The notes under the pieces are model-generated. The model was not told the DNA's origin and did no database searches. It saw only the letters and a list, made by a program, of their open reading frames with translations. This document shows positions 55,005 through 64,000 of a DNA stretch of 64,000 bases, one piece after another (position 1 is the first letter of the stretch; each line of letters starts with the position of its first letter). The translations under genes and the position numbers were made by a program. This DNA comes from Adiantum capillus-veneris. Lineage: Eukaryota; Streptophyta; Polypodiopsida; Polypodiales; Pteridaceae. The DNA lies in assembly GCA_014529385.2 (NCBI GenBank), contig CM043971.1, positions 56,369,209 to 56,433,208 of the forward strand. The letters are read 5' to 3'.

Positions 55005-55172
55005 TCCATAGAGGAAAAGTACTTACCCCAAGTATTTACCCAACACACAATAAAGCCATTAGATTCATCAATAGTTCAAGTAGCAACTCCAATAAGTCAA
55101 GTATAGATGTGAGTGTAGCCAGATGTAGCAATCATAGTCAGATGAAGTGATCAAGTGACCAAGTGTGTGTGT
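55005..55172. repeat. Direct repeat, right copy
   Basis: See 51,550-51,705. The two copies are in the same orientation with 3.3 kb between them. Confidence 0.92.
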
Positions 55173-55189
55173 GATATAATATAGGCAAG

Positions 55190-55420
55190 ATTTTTGAAAG
55201 AAACATTGTTCAACCATTTTAGCTAAGTCCATTAGGACCATCTTCTCCAGTTGGAGAGTACTGACAAGGTCAGTTAAGCAGCTAAGTAAACATTGTTCAA
55301 CCATTTTTTTGAAAGAAACATTGTTCAACTATTTTAGCTAAGTCCATTAGGACCATCTTCTCCAGTCAGAAAGTACTAACAAGATTAGTTAAGCAGCTAA
55401 GAAAAGCTGATAGAGCAAGA
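55190..55420. repeat. 115-bp tandem duplication in Element X copy B
   Basis: GAAAGAAACATTGTTCAAC begins at 55,196 and again at 55,311; both copies contain TTAGCTAAGTCCATTAGGAC. On the minus strand each includes LTDLVSTLQLEK- or similar coding remnant. Confidence 0.92.
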
Positions 55421-56358
55421 TATGGTTTCTTGGAAAAATGGGTATGTGATTTAGTCCTTTAGCTAAAAAACTTTGGACTGTGGTATCTTTAACTAAGTCA
55501 AGTTCACAAGTGCAGACATGCTTGCCATAAGTATCAAAATCCTAACAAAAAGAGTTATATTTATCACAAGCACAATCTAGAACAATTTTGTGTCGTAAAA
55601 AATCATTAATGTAGACAAGATTCTTAATAGGTTATTGATACTTCCAACCAATGAGTACATTATCAAGTATATCATGGTTTCCAAAAAGTAAGTCAAAACA
55701 CTCACAAAATATTGTTTTTGGGTGCACCCAATCTAGAAGTTCATTTGGAAACAATGTTCGTAAATATACTCCTTGCAAGAGGTCTTCTTAGTAAGATGCA
55801 TCCTTCCACACGGGCCAAAATCAACTTGCACAACATAGGTGATCATAAGTCAAGGAGGTGTCGAATAGGAGTGTTTCTTCCTCTTCCCCTAGTAAAGCTA
55901 CAAGATTTTCCTCTATTAAAATTAAAGGAAGAACTAGGTGTCAAAAACAATGTGAATGTATTATTGGGGGTGGCTAAAGAGTTAGGTCTTTTCAATGAGG
56001 GGAAGTCATCATCTGCAATACAAGGCTTGAGTAAACTGGTGATAATCTTAACACCTTTGTAATTGGCATAAGTGGATTCCCGGTTCATCAGATTTGGGTT
56101 CTTTAAGGATATCTAGCATAAGCCCAAGAAAAATATTGAAAGAAATTATAACAATCACTAATTGTTTGACTTGGCCCCCTAACCAAGAACAGATAAGGGA
56201 TAGATGAAAGTCGAGTGGCTTCTCGGGGAAGAGTTGGTGAAGATGGTTGAGGATAAACTAGATAGCATGGTAAAATCACATAATGTTGGATTCGCATGAT
56301 GATTTAGGGTCAAGAAACTTGCATGCAGGTTTAACATATGGCCAAAATACATTCCAAA
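55196..56358 (-). pseudogene. Element X copy B, 3' part (left of CACTA)
   Basis: Minus-strand frames match copy A in the same order: VWNVFWPYVKPACKFLDPKS with CESNIM (against VWNVFRPYLKCACRFLDPKA), then a multi-frame region with TIFCECFDLLFGN and LIGWKYQ (against SIFTECFRHVFGP and FGWKYL), then LLSCLTDLVSTLQLEK (against LLECLADLALKLQLEV), the last being in the RT N-terminal region. Stops are frequent. The RT motif-A region of copy A has no counterpart, because the copy ends near 55,190. Confidence 0.6.
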
Positions 56359-56379
56359 CACTACAACAAAAAATGGTGC

Positions 56380-56535
56380 CTTCGACGTAGGTTTCAACGC
56401 GATCCATCGAAAAACACGTCGAAATACATGTTCCTGTGAAAACGTCAAAATAGGCATCGATATACGTGTCGAAAGGCACAGTTTTCGATGTGTATTTCGA
56501 CGTGCCTATCGACGCATATTTCGACGACCATATCA
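56380..56535. repeat. CACTA left subterminal repeats
   Basis: At least eight variants of (A/T)TTTCGACG(T/C)G occur in both orientations (e.g. GTATTTCGACGTGCC). In En/Spm such repeats bind the TNPA-type accessory protein; here that is inference. Confidence 0.85.
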
Positions 56536-56699
56536 AAAAAAAAAATTCTTGGGCAAAGGACAGGCAGTCTGGCCTGTGCCTAGTGAAAAGATGGCCACAA
56601 CCACAGCCAAACTGCCTGTCCTCTACCCAAGAAAGCGAGCAGCACCAAAATCAATCGTGCTCCCGTGGAAATTTCAACAGAGTTCCCTTCATTTTAACA

Positions 56700-57020
56700 T
56701 AAACTTTAAAAAAAAAAAAAAACCATATGTATACGCCTCCTACATGATATCCATGTAGGATCTCACATGAAATTTAAGGCAAATGAAAGAAATGAAACGA
56801 ACTTTGTGCAAAACCATAACCAAATTAAAACCATAACAGCCCATAATCATAATGATAACCATAACCATAAACAAAACAATAACCATAACCATGTCTATAC
56901 AAGAACAATAACCATAACCATAACCATAAAGAAAACAATAACCATAACCATGTCTATACAAAAAAGAGACACAGAAGCGTGTCTGTGTCTCACAAAACAT
57001 ATATATGAAATCCACTAATG
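56700..57020. repeat. CCATAA hexamer minisatellite with higher-order unit
   Basis: CATAAC repeats from about 56,810 are organised into a larger unit, AACAATAACCATAACCATG followed by TCTATACA, present at about 56,874 and 56,935. Confidence 0.88.
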
Positions 57021-57486
57021 ACTACGCGTCACAACCTGCACATAGGACAAGTCACAAAATTAGTATTGATATTATTTCACATATACTCATTTAATTAAAT
57101 CAACTCACATATTAACGTCTCATCTCAATCGATTAGCAAGACTCTAAGGCCTCCCAGTCTACAGGCTCTCCTGCAGAGCAACAGCACAGCAGCAAGATCA
57201 TTCAATACTTCATAAATACCTCTGCGATATCCATCTAGTGTCTCCTCCTGGCGTGTCGAGGCTCGATGCATTGCAAGATTCTGCGTTCATACAAAAATCA
57301 AAGTAATTAAAAATACATGATTCATCGCGTTTAAAAAAAATGTCATAGATAGGATTGGATTGGAAACTCACAAACTCATAGCTAAAGGTGTCGAAGCCTC
57401 CGTTGCCAAGATAAGATGTCCCCCTGGTCATATGTCATACTTCCGCGGCCAGACGCTACTGTCTGAACCGCGTGTCTGTTGTCTGC

Positions 57487-59085
57487 TCATCCTCCTGATC
57501 TGTTGCCACGTCTCGTGTGTGTCATATCTGCCTTGTCTGCGTCATCCCTCGTATATCTATCAGCTTCCTTTGCCATACCTTCGTCCATCTCATCTAATGT
57601 CACAGTAGTATCTGCGTCATCTGGCCGACTTTCCTCCAGGAGCTCGTGCCCTTCAAATACTTGTTTATTTCTTGGAGCAACCTGAACCACAAACCACCAT
57701 TGTCGCTCTCGAGGGTCCGGTACAAAGACCACTTGCTCGCAATGTTCGTGGAGAGCAAACGTGTCGCTCGCATCTGTCCAAACCTTTGTAGAATCTATCT
57801 GCACAAGCTTGTTTCCATCTCTGCGTACCATTGCATTGCGACAAGAAGTAATCACCTTGAACCACTTCACATCCAAAAAAAACATCTCAAACTGCTTGAA
57901 GCTGACTTTCAAGATATCTGACACCAAACCACAGTAATCCAGGTTGCTAGTGCTCTCATTCGTGTCTCTGGCACTGGCCCTACTCTTTTGCATGAAACTA
58001 ACCATTACTGTCAAACATGTTTCTTCTGTTTTCAATTTTTTGTGTTCTGAAATGCTTTCCATGCGACCACAGTGCCATGTATGTATGATACCTCCAGTCA
58101 CATCCAATAGCCAGCTCTTCCTCTTCAGAGATATGGGTTCTCCGATCTGTCGAGCTACTCTCACTGTCTTGTCCAACCATGCTATTTAATTCAGGTAGAG
58201 AAGTGAGATAGTCTGGCAAGGGTAAGCCTCTAGTGGTTCGGCTTTGCCTGAAATCGTGTTGCTCCCTATTGCGTCTCTCTTTCTCTTCTTCGTACCTTTC
58301 AAGCCATTTTTGCATCGGCTCTGAATTTAGTATAAAGAACTTCATGATATTTTCTCGCATGGCATCATTCATTTTCTTCGGCACCCCTTGCCCCTGCGGC
58401 TCCTCTCCCACCAATCTTGCATCCTCCTCATTGCTCCATAGTCGAGGCATTTTTGGGTCAAAAACGGATAGAAATTCGGTCATCAAGACAAGAGACTCTT
58501 GCACCCGCCATCCTTCTGCCATGTTCCCCTCTGGATGTGCTTTTTGGCGAACAAAACCCTTAAGTGTTTTCATGAACCTCTCTAGAAAGAACATCCAACG
58601 GCTGTGGACTGTACCTGCCCCACTGCAACCCCATCTACTACATGGATGAGCAAGTGCATTTGGATAGTTAGGCAGCTCGTAGGTAGATACTTCTCAATCA
58701 TGCAAACTGCCTCAATGGAGTTAGCCCTTGTGACTGCAATGATTTCCTCTCGTATCTCCTTGGAAGAGATCCACCGCACTAGCTCTGAAATTTTGTATAT
58801 GCACGACTGCACTTCCTCCGTTAAACATCCCTTGATCGCAATTGGAAGAATAAATTGCAAGAACTTATGCCAGTCGTGCGATTTCAGTCTTGACAGTTGA
58901 TCGTCACGGGTGAATGCTGTCTTGAGACATCGCATATATCTTTTTGGCATCCTGAACTCTGAAATCACCCTTTTGACTTGTCGTTCCTTTCTTTTTAGCA
59001 ATACCCATGGCGCTCTTGGAAGCTTTGTTTGGCCAGCTGCCTTGGTGAAAGGCCACAGCTCTGGCATCTTTCCGACTGACTGCAA
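57487..59085 (-). pseudogene. CACTA transposase C-terminal domains
   Basis: Frame 59,085-58,582 begins after the TNP2 core and has WHKFLQFILPIAIKGCL and HLLIHVVDGV, the DUF4218-type region. Frame 58,594-57,998 continues with MFFLERFMKTLKGFVRQKAH and PEGNMAEGWRVQESL, which is the standard end of that domain. Frame 58,176-57,487 contains the DUF4216-type domain (VSFKQFEMFFLDVKWFKVIT, WTDASDTFALHEHCEQVVFV, WWFVVQVAPRNKQVFEG) and an acidic tail. Frame changes at about 58,590 and 58,100 may be lesions or introns. Confidence 0.87.
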
Positions 59086-59099
59086 ATCATCTCATGAAG

Positions 59100-60289
59100 C
59101 TCGATTGTTTTTCATTCCCATGATTGTCTTCCAGAGGAGCTCTCCCACATTCTTGAATATATACATTAGATCCAGCAAATGGTTAGTTTGTAGATCACCC
59201 GAGTACGGCAACGTATGGAGAATAGACAAATGTCATTGCTGGAATAGGTTGCCCCTCATGTTGCTCCCATTGGTGACGCCACTCTTGTACATGCATAGGA
59301 CGACATTCGACGCGACCAAGCTGACCTTCGCACAAGTGATGGCCATGTGGAAGATAACAATGGTGGCCTTGATAAATTGTCTTTCGAAGCGAGGTAGAAT
59401 AGCGCACATCCAAAGACGGCTTGCAAATTGGACATGCATTGTATCCCGAAGTTGTAAGCCCTGCATATATTAAAGCATGATTCAAGCCAAGGCAAAGTGC
59501 TTGCGAATAGAGAGAATTTTATAAATCAAGAACCATACCAGAAGCTTCACCGTATCTTGGTCAATCATGCATAGTCCACATAAGAAGTCCATGGATCCTT
59601 GCATGCTGTTGTCCTGCTGGTTCAACCGCAACTGCTATGTCGATCCCATGCCATAACTCCTGGAGCTTGTCAGCTAGTGGAGCTAGATAAACATCCATGT
59701 TTTTTTCCTTGAGCTTACCAGGTACAATCAAGCCTAATATCAAATGACCCTTCTTGATGGCAAGCCACGGTGAGAGGAAGTAATTGATAAGGCACACAAG
59801 CAAAGTGCTCCATGACGAGCTTCTCAAGACAAATGGATTGACTCCATCCATTGCCATGCCCAAACGCAAATTGCGTGGTTCACTCTTAAAATGTGGCCAT
59901 GTATCTTCAATGTGCCTCCAATCCTTTGAATCAGCGGGCGCCCTAAATGTTGCGTCAGTGGATCTATTCGTAGAATGCCACCACATTAACTTTGCAATGG
60001 AACCACAACGAAATATGCCTTTTATCCTCGGAATAATAGGGAAATGCCGCAACACTTTAGCTGGCACTGTCTCGCCAACCGCATCTTGTTTGTAGCACAT
60101 TGCTCCGCACTTAGGACACGACAGACAATCTGCGAATTCATTGCAAAAAAGAATGCAATCATGTGGACATGCATGAATCTTGTTGTAGTCCAAGCCAACT
60201 GAGGTCAATAGTCGCTTTGCGTCTGGCCTGGAGGGGGGCATTTGCCAGCCGGGAGTAGTTGCTCCCGTAATAACTTGTTTAAGCCACAT
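59100..60289 (-). pseudogene. CACTA TNP2 transposase core with intron
   Basis: It encodes the catalytic TNP2 (Transposase_21) region: YNKIHACPHDCILFCNEFAD, CPKCGAMCYKQDA, VLRHFPIIPRIKGIFRCGSI, LRLGMAMDGVNPFVLRSSSW, then after an intron TTSGYNACPICKPSLDV. A 78-base intron fits at 59,538-59,461 (TCTG|GTATGG ... ATATATGCAG|GG). The end of exon 1 has a TGA within MHD*PRYGEAS, so the current frame is interrupted. The enzyme would cut and paste the CACTA element and related non-autonomous copies. Confidence 0.92.
59461..59538 (-). other. Intron in the CACTA transposase gene
   Basis: A GT-AG intron with consensus GTATGG donor and TATGCAG acceptor joins the two parts of a conserved TNP2 block. Confidence 0.7.
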
Positions 60290-60293
60290 TAAA

Positions 60294-60952
<659 letters not shown>

Positions 60953-61300
60953 CTACAATGATTATGAATGTTGTTTTAATATATATACTCCTCACAATGT
61001 AAAGTACCTCACATTCTCTAGCCTTGCCCGATCTCCGTACACCTCGGTCCAGAGGTGTACGGAGATCAGGACCACTAGGTCAAAATCTCGTCTTTATTGG
61101 TCAAATCATATATGGGTAGACACATACGTGCTCTCCCAGGTGTACATGACATTGCATGTAGCGGGCAAAACCCCTTTGCCTCTTTTAGTTCCATAGTTTC
61201 TTCTAGAGGGAGAGAGAGAGATAGAGAGAGTTTCTATCCTTTTCACACAATTGGTCAGCCAACCTAACTCTTTCATGCCAACTTTCTGTATCTACTACTA

Positions 61301-61990
<690 letters not shown>

Positions 61991-62154
61991 CGCACACACA
62001 CGATGTAGAGAGAGAGAGAGAGAGGGGTTGGAGGGGGGAGAGAGAGCTCATAATACCTGCGTAGCACGTTTCAACCAAGAGCAGATATGAGCGCGTCGCA
62101 GGCGAAAATGATTGCCTGCGCGCGGATTTTCTTTTTTTTCCCAATTTTTTTCAT

Positions 62155-62340
62155 TGAAAGATGCGTTGAAAGACGCGTGGGAATACCTGTGGAAATACGC
62201 ATGGTAATATTTACCTTTCCACGCGTATTTCCACGTGCATTTCGACGCCCCTTTCAACGTGTATATCGACGGGCTGCAAGTCCGTCGAAAAACGCGTGGA
62301 AAGGTACGGCGGTCGAAACCTGCTCCGTTGAAATCTTGGT
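62155..62340. repeat. CACTA right subterminal repeats
   Basis: Motifs such as CACGCGTATTTCCACGTGC and CAACGTGTATATCGACGG recur in both orientations and resemble the left-end set. A foldback with GTCGAAAAACGCGTGG is evident. Confidence 0.85.
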
Positions 62341-62354
62341 GTTATGTTGTAGTG

Positions 62355-63178
62355 AAAATGATTCCATATAGAAGTCAGGATTACTTTTAGCAAACTAAGT
62401 AATGTACAATTATGCATTGGAAGAGCATTTGGAATGGTCAATAAAGTTAAGGTTGAAGGGGGCTTTAATGAGTTCTCCTTTGTCAAGGAATTGTCCTCTT
62501 TTCAGAATCCCTAGTCTACAATCCTCACCTGTGGAGGCAGGAAGATTAGACAAATATACCCAGGTTTCACTAAGAATTGGTGCCAGAAAGGCTTTGTTAG
62601 GTAAAACCCAGAGCTGATGGTCCACTCCCAAAGATTCAATTTCAATTTTTCTATCCGGTAAGAAAGGAAAAACTTTTTACTCTTTGGGTACCATTTCCAA
62701 AAGATTAGAGTCACTAAGGGAGCAAAGATTGTTTTGAAACTCCTTGACAGCTTCTAGTGCCACACTATCTCTGCAAAAGATGCCACCGGTTTGAGGGATA
62801 GTCAAAGCAATAGGGGTACTGATAAAAGATGGGTTGAGGCCACATAATTTTTTGAGAAAGTTAGATAGGCCAGCTCCATAAGAAGATAACAGGGCTAGCT
62901 CTTGTTGATATTGTAAAGAAAGTATAGGTAATTGGGCTATAAAATGGGAAATCATAGCAACCCCATCTTTGGAGTCCTTGTCCTGGGTAGCCAAAATCTT
63001 GACCCAATCATTGAAAGAAAGCATGTGTAAGATAGATAACTTTTTATCCGAGGCAAGAGCCAAAGCGTAGGTTAATTGAGAAGCATCCAAATTGCAAGTA
63101 CATCTAAGGACAAGAGAGGTTGCCACACAGAGAGGGGCTCAGAGGATAATTCCAGGCCTTGCGAAAGAGAAAGGGTCT
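62355..63178 (-). pseudogene. Element X copy B, 5' part (right of CACTA)
   Basis: The first frame after the splice acceptor (63,178) reads TLSLSQGLELSSEPLS, then LSFNDWVKILATQDKDSKDG in the next frame (63,126-62,677), and LSETWVYLSNLPASTGEDCR, LDKGELIKAPFNLNFIDHSK (62,631-62,410). These match copy A at 36,793-36,100 in order. Two frame changes are needed. A start codon is not visible after the acceptor, so the protein probably begins in an upstream exon or by internal initiation. Confidence 0.6.
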
Positions 63179-63872
63179 GCATTAGACAAAATAATTAGTA
63201 AGCAAGGGATTACTTAGGGTAATAGGTAACACGGCTTTTGGCCCATCAAGCCAGAAAAGGTCTAGTTCTAATAGCCAAGGCTTTTTTTGGAGAATGGTCC
63301 TTCAGGTAAAAACTAATTTGTTCTAAAATCCTTGTATGCTTCTCTGGGTCGTAGATCATTCTCATGCCACCTGTCAGTCTAAAATGTTTGTGATCTTGAA
63401 AGTTAATAGAAAAATATAAAATTAGTCTTGTAGGTTGGGCGTGCACTCCTTAAATTGTCAAAGTCAGGTCGTGAGTAGGTATCCAAAATATTAGCCTAAC
63501 AGGGACCACTAACACCAGCCAACCAAAAAAAAAGGAATTATAGGGAGTGGGTCCAACTTAGAACTAAGATTCGAGCTAGTTTCCAAAGCCACCGTCCTGG
63601 TTTTGCCAAAGAGTTGGAAAACCCTTATGTATAGGACGTGTGTGAGGTGATTTACTTATATAATAAGATATAAATGAACTTTTACGCTCAAAAGTTGGAT
63701 TTAGAAAATTGACAATGAATAGTGCAAAAACAAGTCAATCTTAGAATTATCTTTGTACATGGCTATAAGAATGAGATCTCATTCTAATATACAAATACCA
63801 TAACCAATTAAAGAAGTAATTGACTTCATTTGCTTCAAGCCAAAAAAATCCAAGAAAGGATAGAGTCCTCAC
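63178..63872 (-). other. Element X copy B: probable spliceosomal intron
   Basis: The minus strand has GGATGCAG|GTGAGGAC at 63,872 and GTCTAATGCAG|ACC near 63,178, about 695 bases apart. Position relative to the coding block equals that in copy A (596 bases). No introns of this type occur in LTR-element gag genes here. Confidence 0.5.
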
Positions 63873-64000
63873 CTGCATCCATTCAAATAAGACAACAGAT
63901 ATTTTAGCCTTGAATGCATTTTACAGGTGTTGATGGACTATATCAGTTGTTATCCATGTCCAGCTTACAACTTTTTAACTTAAAACAAACGTCGAGAGTG
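63873..64000 (-). other. Element X copy B: 5' exon (runs off the window)
   Basis: It contains GACATGGATAACAACTGATA and ends at the donor 63,873. Conserved with copies C and D; the short ATGGATAACAAC frame stops at once, so it is probably leader sequence. Confidence 0.45.

Noticed and set aside
56810-56965. Interstitial telomere repeat
   Set aside because: The unit is CCATAA/CCATAAC, not the plant telomere CCCTAAA, and lies within a CACTA transposon.

Overview
This window is plant nuclear DNA of the heterochromatic, repeat-packed kind: nested LTR retrotransposons, a CACTA DNA transposon, a satellite array, long GA/CT, GT and AT microsatellites and AT-rich filler. Spliceosomal-type introns, plant initiator-tRNA-Met primer sites (TGGTATCAGAGC) and TNP2/CACTA architecture all say land plant. 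The gag/pol dialect feels non-flowering (fern-like) to me, but that is an impression, not a proof. I found no convincing intact host gene, rRNA, tRNA or CRISPR array. Almost every coding sequence is a decayed element gene and most lie on the minus strand.

Layout. 1-2,050: 5' half of a Ty1/copia element (Copia-A). 2,050-4,510: AT-rich filler, a GA/G-run and a foldback hairpin. 4,570-6,640: palindrome cluster, then a ten-unit ~178-bp satellite whose monomers are themselves palindromes. 7,670-14,017: a decayed but nearly full-length copia element (Copia-B) with both LTRs. 14,200-15,013: a gag-like scrap and a plus-strand copia LTR with primer site. 15,020-18,760: gag/protease and leader of Copia-C, its leader split by a likely solo LTR carrying CCAAT-box pairs. 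18,830-20,927: an exon-like dispersed repeat and filler. 20,928-23,038: the 5' end of a plus-strand Ty3/gypsy element. 23,039-31,398: a minus-strand relative with gag and protease but no reverse transcriptase, RNase H or integrase. 31,399-34,202: 5' half of Copia-D, which sits inside a reverse-transcriptase gene of an unusual element (Element X, copy A, 34,203-37,480). 38,770-49,732: a complete Ty3/gypsy element (Gypsy-E) with two LTRs and a long extra ORF region after pol. 49,733-55,172: sparse DNA with one orphan ORF behind a TATA box, a 3.3-kb-spaced direct repeat and another Element X exon-like repeat. 55,173-64,000: Element X copy B, cut in two by a complete 6.0-kb CACTA transposon (56,359-62,354).

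How it fits together. The elements are nested, so relative ages can be read: CACTA is younger than Element X copy B; Copia-D is younger than Element X copy A; the minus gypsy is younger than the plus gypsy it interrupts. The most interesting item is Element X: at least two copies share a 5' exon, a spliceosomal intron, an unrecognised protein region and, in copy A, a reverse-transcriptase segment with Penelope-like character. Intron retention is a known Penelope-like trait. Other good leads are the palindromic satellite, the pol-less gypsy family and the large 3' ORF of Gypsy-E.
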